The position numbers and the translations under genes are program-made. Shown in pieces: positions 39,777 through 47,876 of a stretch of 64,000 bases of DNA. This DNA comes from Actinomycetota bacterium (lineage in GTDB: Bacteria > Actinomycetota > Actinomycetes > Actinomycetales > Microbacteriaceae). Where the stretch lies: assembly GCA_020160915.1 (NCBI GenBank), contig JAIUPK010000002.1, forward strand, positions 186,001 to 250,000, written 5' to 3'. The notes below the pieces were generated by a model. That model was not told where the DNA came from. It made no database searches and worked only from the letters and a program-made list of their open reading frames with translations. Every line of letters starts with the position of its first letter. Within the stretch, counting starts at the first letter, position 1.

Positions 39777-40523
39777 TCAGCCGATGAGTGTGGTCTGCTC
39801 CACGTTGATCATGCGGGCATAGAGCACCTGCTCGTTGACGTCGAGGTTGTTGATGATGGTCAGCGCAGCGATGATTCCGTTGCCCACGAGCTCGTCGGCG
39901 GTCTCGCCGAACTGCACCTCCAGCACGACGTTGTCGGCGCGCTCGTCGTTGGAGACGCTGTCCGGATCCTGCCAGGTACCCGCGGCCGCGAGCTCGGTCG
40001 AGGCGCGCATGAAGTCCAGGGCCGAGGCCTTGAAGCGCGGCAGAGCGAAGGTCAGCAGCTCCTGCTGCATGCGCTCCAGCTGCGTGTTGGTCTGCTCGTC
40101 TCCGAACAGCAGGGCGTAGAGCACGTCCTTGGCCCGGCGCAGCAGCTCCTCACCGGCGGGGCTGCGGTGCTCGGCGGTCAGCTGCGCTGTGCCCTTGGCC
40201 GGGGCATCCGGTGACAGATGACCGGATGCCTGCAGCGTCTCCCGCGACACCGTCGCGTGCTCGGCGGTGAACGCCGCGAGCGACTCATGTGTCAGCGCCA
40301 TGGCCTTCACGCGCTCGATGCGCTCGGCGCGCGCCCGGGCCTTCGCGTCGCGCTCGACCTTGCGGTCGATCTCCGCGAGGCTGTGCGCGTCGAGCGTCAG
40401 ACGCACGATCTGGTCGATGAGCCACTCGCGGTCGGCGGTCGCGAGCTGTGCGCGCAGGCGTTCCTCGAACTGCGGCGTGAGGTCAGCCTGGATGGCCCTG
40501 ACGACGGCATCGATGTTCTGCAT
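39777..40523 (-). CDS. Hypothetical protein, helical
   Basis: A 248-residue cytoplasmic protein I do not recognise. It is rich in Ala, Glu, Leu and Arg and looks almost wholly helical. Landmarks are REWLIDQIVRLTLDAHSLAE, RAKDVLYALLFGDEQTN, and a C-terminal segment DNVVLEVQFGETADELV-GNGIIAAL. No signal peptide or membrane helix is seen. CATACT lies six bases before ATG 40523. It is preserved as an intact frame between pfkA and a DUF1304 gene. Confidence 0.6.
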   Translation of the reverse strand: MQNIDAVVRAIQADLTPQFEERLRAQLATADREWLIDQIVRLTLDAHSLAEIDRKVERDAKARARAERIERVKAMALTHESLAAFTAEHATVSRETLQASGHLSPDAPAKGTAQLTAEHRSPAGEELLRRAKDVLYALLFGDEQTNTQLERMQQELLTFALPRFKASALDFMRASTELAAAGTWQDPDSVSNDERADNVVLEVQFGETADELVGNGIIAALTIINNLDVNEQVLYARMINVEQTTLIG

Positions 40524-40577
40524 GCGCAGAGTATGCCCAGTGCCCGGGCGGGTCGGCAAGCGCCAGCCGAAGAGCCG

Positions 40578-41603
40578 CTACCCGAAGAGAACGGCGGCCT
40601 CGTCGTAGCGGGACTGCGGCACAGTGTTGAGCCTGCCGAGGGCATCCTCGAAGGCGACGTGCGTGATCGACGTTCCGCTCAGCGACACCATGCGGCCCCA
40701 GCGGTTGTGCACGACCGAATCGATGGCCGCCATGCCGTAGCGGGTGGCGAGAACGCGATCGTAGGCGGTGGGGGTACCGCCGCGCTGGATATGGCCGAGG
40801 GTGGTGGCCCGGGTCTCGATGCCCGTACGTGCCTCGATCTCGGGAGCCAGCACATCCCCGATGCCGCCGAGGCGGGGGCGACCAAACGCATCGAGGCCGC
40901 GTTCGGAGTGGGCATCATCCATCGTGTCGAGCTTGAAGCCCTCGGCGACGACGATGAGCGGGGCGCGGCCGCGCGAGTGTGCCGACTGCACCCACTCGAT
41001 GAGCTGGTCCATGCTCGTCTTCTGCTCGGGGATCAGGATCGCGTGCGCGCCCGCGGCCATGCCCGAGTGCAGCGCGATCCAGCCGACGTGACGTCCCATC
41101 ACCTCGGCCACCATGCACCGTCCGTGTGAGTCGCCCGTGGTGCGCAGCCGGTCCATCGCCTCGGTGGCGATCTCCACGGCGGTGTCGAAACCGAAGGTGT
41201 AGTCGGTGGCCGAGAGGTCGTTGTCGACGGTCTTGGGCACGCCGACGATCTTGATGCCGGCATCGGTGAGGCGCTTCGCGGCCGCGAGGGTGCCTTCGCC
41301 GCCGATCGCAATGAGCGACTCGATGCCGAGGCGATCCATATTCTCGCGTACGCGCTCGGCGCCGCCGTCGCCCTCGAACGGGTTGGTGCGGCTCGTGCCG
41401 AGAATGGTGCCGCCCTGCTTGGCGATGCCCTGGATGTCCTTGCGCTCGAGGGGCATGATGTCGCCCTGCACGACCCCGCGCCAGCCATCCTTGAACCCGA
41501 CGAACTCCTTGTCGTAGACCTTGATGCCCTTGAGTACGGCCCCGCGGATGACCGCATTGAGGCCGGGGCAGTCGCCACCGCTCGTCAGGATTCCGATGCT
41601 CAT
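40578..41603 (-). CDS. pfkA: 6-phosphofructokinase
   Basis: A 341-residue phosphofructokinase. GILTSGGDCPGLNAVIRG is the nucleotide-binding start, GVPKTVDNDLSATDYTFGFD the substrate site, and MGRHVGWIALHSGMAAGA and THVAFEDALGRL later conserved parts. The donor-determining positions read IGGEGTL (Gly where E. coli PfkA has Gly104, pointing to ATP) and PKTVDND (Lys where E. coli has Gly124, as in PPi enzymes). This mix is found in the actinobacterial group III enzymes such as that of Streptomyces, which use ATP. ATG 41603 opens the family-typical start; upstream in-frame sequence is not conserved-looking. Confidence 0.93.
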   Translation of the reverse strand: MSIGILTSGGDCPGLNAVIRGAVLKGIKVYDKEFVGFKDGWRGVVQGDIMPLERKDIQGIAKQGGTILGTSRTNPFEGDGGAERVRENMDRLGIESLIAIGGEGTLAAAKRLTDAGIKIVGVPKTVDNDLSATDYTFGFDTAVEIATEAMDRLRTTGDSHGRCMVAEVMGRHVGWIALHSGMAAGAHAILIPEQKTSMDQLIEWVQSAHSRGRAPLIVVAEGFKLDTMDDAHSERGLDAFGRPRLGGIGDVLAPEIEARTGIETRATTLGHIQRGGTPTAYDRVLATRYGMAAIDSVVHNRWGRMVSLSGTSITHVAFEDALGRLNTVPQSRYDEAAVLFG

Positions 41604-41716
41604 GCCTCTATCTTGCCGTGTCGCCGAGGCGGCCGTGGTGCGCACCCCCCTCCCGGCACTAGAGTCGTGCCGACGCGGCTCAAACGTGAGTCCGCGCACA
41701 CCTTCTAGGAGCATCC

Positions 41717-42052
41717 ATGACTGACGCTGCACCCGCACCCGTTCCTCCGGTTCCGGCCGCGCCCGCGGCATCCGACGGCAAGACGCTCGGTATCGTCGCG
41801 CTGATCGTCACCTTCTTCTTCTCCCTCGTCGGGCTGATCCTGGGCTTCGTCGCCCGCGGCCAGTCGAAGCGCGCTGGAGTCAAGAACACCCCGGCGACCG
41901 TCGCGATCGTTCTCGGCTTCATCTTCCTCATCGGCACGATCATCGCGATCATCGTCGCGATCGCCGGCGGCGCAGCCCTCATCAACGCGTGCGCGGGCCT
42001 CGAGCCCGGCCAGTACACGCTCGACAACGGCGCCACGCTCACCTGCGGCTAG
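41717..42052 (+). CDS. DUF4190-like membrane protein
   Basis: A 111-residue protein: an Ala/Pro-rich head, then two transmembrane helices (TLGIVALIVTFFFSLVGLIL and TVAIVLGFIFLIGTIIAIIV) with GFVARGQSKR between them, as in DUF4190. The tail of about 25 residues carries two Cys (INACAGLEPG, LTCG) and should be extracytoplasmic. GGAG precedes ATG 41717. The next gene is a paralogue broken by a frameshift. Confidence 0.75.
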   Translation: MTDAAPAPVPPVPAAPAASDGKTLGIVALIVTFFFSLVGLILGFVARGQSKRAGVKNTPATVAIVLGFIFLIGTIIAIIVAIAGGAALINACAGLEPGQYTLDNGATLTCG

Positions 42053-42067
42053 GCACTCGTGTGACGC

Positions 42068-42094
42068 GGCGCCCGGGGGTCACCCTCGGGCGCC
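42068..42094 (+). terminator. Hairpin terminator
   Basis: GGCGCCCGGGGG (42068-42079) pairs with CCCTCGGGCGCC (42083-42094), one G-T pair, three-base loop TCA. It follows the DUF4190-like gene by 15 bases; GTTTAA follows at a short distance. Confidence 0.8.
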
Positions 42095-42120
42095 GTGCCG
42101 TTTAACGGAAGGATCGGATC

Positions 42121-42499
42121 GTGACGCTACTCATTGGCAAGCCGATCGGTGACCCAGCAGCGTCCGGTGGGCAAACGGCGCCGCAGCATCCGGTGGCGTC
42201 GGCTCAGTCCCAGCAGGTTGGTCTCGTGGTGGGCATCATGTCGATCATCTTCGCCTTCGCGTTCCCACTCGCGGGGGCGATCCTCGGCGGTGTTGCCGTC
42301 GCACAGGCGCGTCAAGGCGGTTACGCCAAATCGGCTGGCGCTCGCTGGCCTGATCCTCGGAGCGGTCTTCACGGTGCTCATCGTGGTGATCGTCGTGGTC
42401 TCCATCGTGCTCGGCGTCGGGTTCTTCACCCAGCTGCTCGGCGCCTGTCAGGACTCCCCCGAGGGCATCATCTGGGGCATCCCCTACACCTGCAATTGA
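42121..42499 (+). pseudogene. Frameshifted DUF4190-like paralogue
   Basis: Reading from GTG 42121 (AAGGA eight bases upstream) gives QQVGLVVGIMSIIFAFAF and GAILGGVAVAQARQGGYA, the first helix and loop of the same family as the gene before it. The frame then leaves the family. A second frame continues it as NRLALAGLILGAVFTVLIVV and ends [21 protein letters not shown], mirroring the Cys-bearing tail of the paralogue. Removing one A from AAA at 42328-42330 restores one 125-residue protein. This is either a true mutation or a homopolymer sequencing error. Its end overlaps the convergent trhO gene by 16 bases. Confidence 0.75.
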
Positions 42500-43368
42500 G
42501 CCGCGTGCTCGTCGCAGTGAATGACGGATGCCGCAGCGCACGCCTCGCACACGACCAGCTGCACGCGGCAGGCCGGGTCGGCGCAGTTCTGCATGTGACG
42601 GGATGACTCGCCGCACGCCACGCACGCGCCGACCACCGCGGCGTGATCGCTGAACTCGACAGACATGCGCTTGTCAAAGACGTAGAGCGCACCCTCCCAT
42701 AGGCCGTCGTCGCCGTACGCCTCTCCATAGCGCGCGATGCCGCCGTCGAGCTGGTACACCTCGCTGAAGCCGCGGGAGATCATGAGCGATGACAGCACCT
42801 CGCACCGCACACCGCCGGTGCAGTAGGTGACCACTGGTCGATCCTTGAGGTGGTCGTAGCGACCGCTGTCGAGCTCGGCCACGAACTCGCGGGTGTTCGA
42901 GACCGGCGGGATGACGGCATCCTTGAAGTGACCGATCTGCGCCTCGAACGCGTTTCGGCCGTCGAAGAAGGTGACCTCCTTCTCGGCCACCAGTTCGTGC
43001 AGCTGCTCGGGCGTCAGCCGTGCGCCACCGCCGACGACTCCGGTCTCGTCGACCGTGAGCTCGTCGGGTGCGCCGAAGCTGACCAGCTCATCGCGCACGC
43101 GCACGCTGAGCCGAGGGAAGTCGTCGCCGGTGCCCTCGCTCCACTTGACGTCGATGTCTCTGAACGGGGCGTACTCGCGGGTCTTGCGCAGGTACATCTT
43201 GACGGCCCGCACGTCGCCACCGACGGTTCCGTTGATGCCGTGCTTCGACAGGATGATCCGCCCGCCCAGCCCCAGCGACTGGCCCAGGTCGCGCTGCCAG
43301 AGCCGCACCGCCTCGGGGTCCACGAGGGGTGTGAACGCATAGAACAGCAGGATCTTGGGCACGGTCAC
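42484..43368 (-). CDS. trhO: tRNA uridine(34) hydroxylase TrhO (rhodanese family)
   Basis: A 294-residue rhodanese-related protein of the TrhO/YceA family, which makes 5-hydroxyuridine at tRNA position 34. The N-terminal part has [18 protein letters not shown]; the rhodanese loop is [10 protein letters not shown] with catalytic Cys183; [17 protein letters not shown] follows. A C-terminal Cys-rich stretch ([19 protein letters not shown]) probably binds zinc, as in longer family members. TAGCAT (43380-43375) lies six bases before GTG 43368 with no ribosome binding site. It shares a 23-base intergenic region with the divergent alkA-like gene. Confidence 0.9.
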   Translation of the reverse strand: MTVPKILLFYAFTPLVDPEAVRLWQRDLGQSLGLGGRIILSKHGINGTVGGDVRAVKMYLRKTREYAPFRDIDVKWSEGTGDDFPRLSVRVRDELVSFGAPDELTVDETGVVGGGARLTPEQLHELVAEKEVTFFDGRNAFEAQIGHFKDAVIPPVSNTREFVAELDSGRYDHLKDRPVVTYCTGGVRCEVLSSLMISRGFSEVYQLDGGIARYGEAYGDDGLWEGALYVFDKRMSVEFSDHAAVVGACVACGESSRHMQNCADPACRVQLVVCEACAAASVIHCDEHAAQLQV

Positions 43369-43391
43369 ACGGCAATGCTACGTTTCACGGC
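43369..43391. promoter_or_regulatory. 23-base divergent promoter with overlapping -10 boxes
   Basis: The whole space between GTG 43368 (minus) and ATG 43392 (plus) holds both -10 boxes: TAGCAT on the minus strand (43380-43375) and TACGTT on the plus strand (43379-43384), overlapping by two bases. Gaps to the start codons are six and seven bases. A plus-strand -35, TTGGGC (43355-43360), lies inside the trhO coding sequence, 18 bases upstream of TACGTT. Confidence 0.6.
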
Positions 43392-44303
43392 ATGCCCGCC
43401 TCGACGCTGTACTCGCCCGCCGAGCCGGTGAGCCTGTCGGCGACGTTGCGGCCGTTGCGACGCGGCTATGGCGACCCGACCTTCCGCACCGATGTGAGCG
43501 GGGCCTGGCGCACGCTGCAGACCCCGCACGGCGGGGCTACGCTGCATCTGGCCCGTACCAGCGAGGGCATCTCCGCCACAGCATGGGGTGATGGCGCCGC
43601 CTGGGTCATCGAGGGAGTTCCGGAGCTTCTCGGCTCGGGCGACGACTGGTCCGAGCTGGATGTCTCGTCCGCTCCTCTGCTCGCCGACTCCCTGCGACGC
43701 AACCCCGGGCTGCGCCTCACCCGCACGCGACAGGTTTTCGAGATGTTGGTCGCCGCGATCCTCGAGCAGAAGGTGACGGGCAAGGAGGCCCGGGCGGGCT
43801 GGCGTTGGCTCGTCAGTCGGCACGGTGAGCCAGCACCCGGCCCTGCGCCGGAGGGGATGCGCGTCTTCCCGACGGCGGAGGTGTGGCGGCGCATCCCGTC
43901 GTGGGAGTTCCATCGCGCCGGTGTGGGCCCGCAACGCTCGGCCACGATCATGCGCGTGGCGGCGGTTGCGGCATCCCTCGAACGCACACTCGACCTCGGT
44001 CGTGGTGGGCCCGAGGTCGAGCGTGCGTTGCGCAGCGTCGCGGGGGTCGGGGTGTGGACGGCCGCGGAGACGATGCAGCGCGCCCACGGCGACCCCGACT
44101 CGCCGAGCGTCGGGGACTATCACCTTCCCGCACTGGTCGGGCTCGCTCTGACAGGCGAGCCTGTCGACGATGACGGGATGCTCGAACTGCTCGCCCCGTG
44201 GGCGGGGCACCGCCAGCGCGTCGTGCGCCTGATCGAGTCGAGCGGCTTCGTGAAGCCCCGGCACGGCCCACGCGCGACCGTGCAGGACCACCGCGGGCAC
44301 TAG
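43392..44303 (+). CDS. DNA-3-methyladenine glycosylase II-like (AlkA family)
   Basis: A 303-residue HhH-GPD base-excision glycosylase. The helix-hairpin-helix is LRSVAGVGVWTAAETMQRA and the catalytic Asp lies 10-20 residues on in PSVGDYHLPALVG. An upstream ILEQKVTGKEA element matches the AlkA/DNA-3-methyladenine glycosylase branch. It lacks the Cys cluster of MutY/Nth enzymes. It would excise alkylated purines. The start ATG 43392 follows TACGTT by seven bases. Its TAG stop shares a CTAG with the convergent ROK gene stop (44300-44303). Confidence 0.87.
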   Translation: MPASTLYSPAEPVSLSATLRPLRRGYGDPTFRTDVSGAWRTLQTPHGGATLHLARTSEGISATAWGDGAAWVIEGVPELLGSGDDWSELDVSSAPLLADSLRRNPGLRLTRTRQVFEMLVAAILEQKVTGKEARAGWRWLVSRHGEPAPGPAPEGMRVFPTAEVWRRIPSWEFHRAGVGPQRSATIMRVAAVAASLERTLDLGRGGPEVERALRSVAGVGVWTAAETMQRAHGDPDSPSVGDYHLPALVGLALTGEPVDDDGMLELLAPWAGHRQRVVRLIESSGFVKPRHGPRATVQDHRGH

Positions 44304-45451
44304 GGCGAGTTGGTCCCCAGCACATAGGTCTGGATCGCCAGAACGGCTGCCCCCCGACACCACTCCGTGTCGTCGCCCGAGGTTGCGACGATCGGGATGC
44401 GGCGAGTTCGCGCGTCACGGTCGAGGCTCAAGCCCTCCTCGATGCCCGCGACCGCCACCTGAGCCAAGCGCACACCCTCCCCTCCGAGAATGATGATCTC
44501 GGGCATGGTGAGGTTCGCGACGGCGGCCATCAGTCGGCCAAGACCTCGACCCGCGTCATCGACGACCCGACGAGCTCCCTCGTCTCCCTCCTCGGCGAGC
44601 GTCAGCGCCTCGTCGTAGGTCACGGCCCGACCCACCGCGGCGGAGACTCCTTGGATGATCGCCGACGTCGTGAGCACGCTCTGCGCGCATCCGCGGTGGC
44701 CCGCTCCGCAGACCGGTCCGTAGGGGTCGAGCGGCCAGTGACCGACCAGACCGATACCGGCGTCAGCGTCGGCGACGACTTCACCTCCTGCGACGAGGCC
44801 GTAGCCCACGCCGGCGCCGAGGGTGATGACCGCGAAGCGGTCGAGGTTGCGCCCGGCACCGAACCACCGTTCGTACTCGGTGAAGGCCGTCAGGTCGTTC
44901 TCGATGACGGTGGGCAGGCCCGTCGCCCGCTCGACTGCCGCCCCGAGGTCGACGTCCGACCAATCCAGGAACGGAGCGCTTCGCACGACCTGCCGGTCGG
45001 CAACGAGCCCGCCGACTCCCAGGCCGAGCGCCGTAACCCGAGGGACGCGGCTCGCCAGATCACTCACGAGCATCTGGATGACCGCGACCACGTCGACCGG
45101 GTCGCGACGCTCGAGGGGCGAGAACGCCGTGGCGATCACCGTGGCTCGAAGATCGGTCACCACACCGAGCACGCCGTCGCCGGTGAGTTTGAGTCCGATG
45201 AAGTGCCGGGATTCCGGAATGACATCGAGAGGGCGGGTGGGTCGTCCGGGGCTGCCATCGACGCGCTCGCCCACCTCGACGAGCAGACCCGACTCGATGA
45301 GAGGTGTGCTGAGGCGGGTGAGTGATCCGGCCGACAGCCGGAGCTTGCGCGCGATCTCGCTGCGCGAGATGGGACCGTTGAGCAGCACCTCGAGTGCGAC
45401 GGCGTGGGAGGGCCCGGGCCCGGAGGCCCACGGTGGTGTTGAGATGCGCAT
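44300..45451 (-). CDS. ROK family transcriptional repressor
   Basis: A 383-residue NagC/XylR-type regulator. The N-terminal winged helix includes ISRSEIARKLRLSAGSLTRL. The ROK sugar-kinase-fold domain follows, with GLGVGGLV, IENDLTAFTEYERWFGAG and ITLGAGVGYGLV. The zinc motif is altered: GPVCGAGHRGCAQS in place of the usual CxCGxxGCxE. Kinase activity is not expected. A strong AAGGAGG precedes ATG 45451. It is divergent from a sugar ABC-transport and GH15/GH66 operon and is probably its repressor, with a gluco-oligosaccharide or glucose derivative as inducer. Confidence 0.88.
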   Translation of the reverse strand: MRISTPPWASGPGPSHAVALEVLLNGPISRSEIARKLRLSAGSLTRLSTPLIESGLLVEVGERVDGSPGRPTRPLDVIPESRHFIGLKLTGDGVLGVVTDLRATVIATAFSPLERRDPVDVVAVIQMLVSDLASRVPRVTALGLGVGGLVADRQVVRSAPFLDWSDVDLGAAVERATGLPTVIENDLTAFTEYERWFGAGRNLDRFAVITLGAGVGYGLVAGGEVVADADAGIGLVGHWPLDPYGPVCGAGHRGCAQSVLTTSAIIQGVSAAVGRAVTYDEALTLAEEGDEGARRVVDDAGRGLGRLMAAVANLTMPEIIILGGEGVRLAQVAVAGIEEGLSLDRDARTRRIPIVATSGDDTEWCRGAAVLAIQTYVLGTNSP

Positions 45452-45513
45452 CCGGCCTCCTTAAGTTTCGGCGCTGAATAAACAACACCCTAGTGTCTCT
45501 CAGGATTGCCATA

Positions 45514-45543
45514 TTGACATGCAATTACTTTTGCTGCAAAACT
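45514..45543 (+). promoter_or_regulatory. Promoter and operator of isomalto-oligosaccharide operon
   Basis: A consensus TTGACA (45514-45519) is followed at 18 bases by AAAACT (45538-45543). TTTTGCTGCAAAA (45529-45541) is a perfect inverted repeat around a central T and overlaps the -10, where a bound repressor would block RNA polymerase. The surrounding 45452-45614 is AT-rich compared with the window. The ROK gene is the obvious candidate regulator. Confidence 0.6.
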
Positions 45544-45614
45544 AACCCCGAGCACACTCCGAGGCATGCACAGCAGCATGCCGGACAAAGAAGTTCGAGT
45601 GAAAGGCAATACAC

Positions 45615-46904
45615 GTGAAAGCACTGAAGTTCCTCGCCGTCACGGCGTGCGCGGCTACCGCGCTCGCCCTGACCGGATGCTCGACGGGCGGTGGCGACGC
45701 AACGAGCGCCATCGGCGCACCGGGTGCCACCGACATCTCGGGCACCGTCACCTTCTGGCACGCCTACAGCGCCGACTCCCCGGAGGTTGCGACGCTCGAC
45801 GACGTACTGATTCCGAAGTTCGAGAAGATGTACCCGGATGTCACGGTCAAGTCGGTTCCCGTTCCCTACGACGATCTGCACCAGAAGCTGATCACGGCCG
45901 TCGCCGGCGACCAGCTCCCTGATCTGGTTCGCGCCGACATCGGCTGGGTTCCCGAGCTGGCGGACCTGGGAGTGCTGGCACCGCTCAGCACCGATATGCC
46001 CGACTTCCAGGACCTCGCGGACCAGATGTATCCCGGCACGCTCGCTACGAACCTCTGGAAGGGCACCTACTACGGGCTCCCGCTCGACACCAACACCCGG
46101 GTGATGCTCTACAACCAGAAGGCACTGGATGCCGCGGGCGTCACGGCCCCGACCACTGTGGACGAGCTGTTCGCCATCGCTCCGAAGCTGAAGGCCGCCG
46201 GTTCGTACGCCTTCGCCGACAACGGCGCGAGCGGCTGGAACGTGCTGCCCTGGATCTGGAGCGCGGGCGGCGACCTGACCGACCCTGACGTCACGAAGGC
46301 GAGCGGCTACATCAACAGCCCCGAGTCGGTTGCTGGCGTGCAGGAGCTGGTCGACCTTCACGCGAACGGTTACCTCCCGGACATCATCCTCGGTGACTCG
46401 GGCGGTCTGGCCACCAGCGATGGTCTGGCCGACGGCACCTACGCCACGATTCTCGACGGCCCCTGGATGTACCCGATCTTCGCCAGCCAGTTCCCCGACT
46501 TCGAGCTGTCGGCGACACAGGTGCCGGCAGGCGCGGGCGGAAGCATCTCCGTGGTGGGTGGCGAGGACATCGTGCTGACCCAGTCGTCGGAGAACAAGGC
46601 TGCCGCGGCAGAGTTCCTGCGCTTCCTGGTCTCCGAGGAGGCTCAGCTCGAGATGGCGAAGGTCGGCCAGATGTCGGTGCTGTCGTCGCTCGGTAGCAAG
46701 CTGACCGACATCAACGCCTACTACGCACCGTTCGTGGAGCAGCTGGCCACAGCACGCCCGCGCCCGGTGACCCCGGCGTGGAGCGAGATCAACAGCATCC
46801 TCGAGAACGAGATCCGCGCAGCGATGCGCGGGGAGAAGAGCGTCCAGGAGGCGCTCGACTCAGTCGCCACGCAGTCTGACGCTCTCCTCGCGAAGTTCAA
46901 CTAG
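45615..46904 (+). CDS. ABC sugar-binding lipoprotein
   Basis: A 429-residue extracellular solute-binding protein, family 1. The signal has a lipobox LTGC with Cys22. Mature motifs include GTVTFWHAYSADSPE, KLITAVAGDQLPDLVRADI, YGLPLDTNTRVMLYNQKAL and the hinge region NKAAAAEFLRFLVSEEAQ, as in maltose- and isomaltose-type binding proteins. Start is GTG 45615 with GAAAGG upstream. It is the first gene of the operon with two permeases and two glycoside hydrolases, so the ligand is probably an alpha-glucan oligosaccharide. Confidence 0.9.
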   Translation: MKALKFLAVTACAATALALTGCSTGGGDATSAIGAPGATDISGTVTFWHAYSADSPEVATLDDVLIPKFEKMYPDVTVKSVPVPYDDLHQKLITAVAGDQLPDLVRADIGWVPELADLGVLAPLSTDMPDFQDLADQMYPGTLATNLWKGTYYGLPLDTNTRVMLYNQKALDAAGVTAPTTVDELFAIAPKLKAAGSYAFADNGASGWNVLPWIWSAGGDLTDPDVTKASGYINSPESVAGVQELVDLHANGYLPDIILGDSGGLATSDGLADGTYATILDGPWMYPIFASQFPDFELSATQVPAGAGGSISVVGGEDIVLTQSSENKAAAAEFLRFLVSEEAQLEMAKVGQMSVLSSLGSKLTDINAYYAPFVEQLATARPRPVTPAWSEINSILENEIRAAMRGEKSVQEALDSVATQSDALLAKFN

Positions 46905-46917
46905 GAGATAGTCGGTC

Positions 46918-47874
46918 ATGTCCACTACGACGGTCCTGCCTCCGGCAGCCTCGCCGTCGTCCATCCCCCGGCGGCGGCGTGCCGCCGCCGGGGCGGGGCG
47001 GCGGGCGGCCCTCACCGGCTACGCATTCGTCCTCCCCGGGTTCAGTCTCTATGCCCTGGTCATGCTCTACCCGGCGGTGCAGACCTTCCTCCTCAGCCTG
47101 CGCGATTGGAAGATCACCCCCGGTGTCGATAGTCCGTGGGTCGGACTTGACAACTACATCCGCGCCTTCTCCGATCCGGTCTTCCTCAACTCGCTCGTGA
47201 ATTCCGTGATCTACACGGTCGGCACGGTGCCGCTGCAGATTGCCATCGGCCTTGGGCTGGCGGTGCTGCTCGACTCCAAGCTGCCCGGTCGCACCGCCTT
47301 CCGGGTGCTGTTCTACCTTCCCGTCGTCACGAGCTGGGTCGTCGTGTCCCTGCTCTTCCAATACATCTTCTCGTCGGGCGACGGCCTCGCGAACTTGGTG
47401 GTCGTCGACGTCTTCCATCTCGCCCAGGAGAACGTCAGCTGGTTCCAGGACCGCTGGACGGCGTTCATCGCCATCTGCGCGCTCGGCGTCTGGAAGGGCG
47501 TCGGATGGTCGATGCTGATCTTCCTCGCGGCGCTCACAGCCGTGCCCCGCGAGCTCCACGAAGCGGCAGCCATCGATGGCGCCGGCGCGTGGGGGCGCTT
47601 TCGCCACGTCTCACTTCCGTCGATCCGCGGTGCCCTCTCCGTCATCGTCATCCTCCTCGTGATCGGCGGCTTCAACGTGTTCATCTCCGTGCTGCTCATG
47701 ACCGGAGGCGGCCCGGGCAACGCGACCCAGGTGCCCCTCACCTACATGTACGACCAGGCGTTCACGTTCCTCGACTTCGGCTACGGCAGCGCGATCTCCT
47801 TCTCACTCACCGCCTTCGTACTCGTGGTGTCCGCCGCGCAGTACTGGTGGACTCGCCGAGCGATGAGGAGCTGA
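46918..47874 (+). CDS. ABC sugar permease, MalF/UgpA type
   Basis: A 318-residue membrane protein with six TM helices after a basic head (SIPRRRRAAAGAGRR). The EAA loop that contacts the ATPase is ELHEAAAIDGAGAWGRF. FVLPGFSLYALVMLYPAVQT is the usual first helix of this family. It begins 14 bases after the binding-protein stop. No ATPase gene is in the operon; many actinobacterial sugar systems share one MsiK/UgpC-type ATPase encoded elsewhere. Confidence 0.92.
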   Translation: MSTTTVLPPAASPSSIPRRRRAAAGAGRRAALTGYAFVLPGFSLYALVMLYPAVQTFLLSLRDWKITPGVDSPWVGLDNYIRAFSDPVFLNSLVNSVIYTVGTVPLQIAIGLGLAVLLDSKLPGRTAFRVLFYLPVVTSWVVVSLLFQYIFSSGDGLANLVVVDVFHLAQENVSWFQDRWTAFIAICALGVWKGVGWSMLIFLAALTAVPRELHEAAAIDGAGAWGRFRHVSLPSIRGALSVIVILLVIGGFNVFISVLLMTGGGPGNATQVPLTYMYDQAFTFLDFGYGSAISFSLTAFVLVVSAAQYWWTRRAMRS

Positions 47875-47876
47875 CC

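Noticed and set aside
40578-41603. PPi-dependent phosphofructokinase
   Set aside because: The Lys in PKTVDND alone is not decisive; the Gly in GGEGTL matches ATP-using actinobacterial enzymes.
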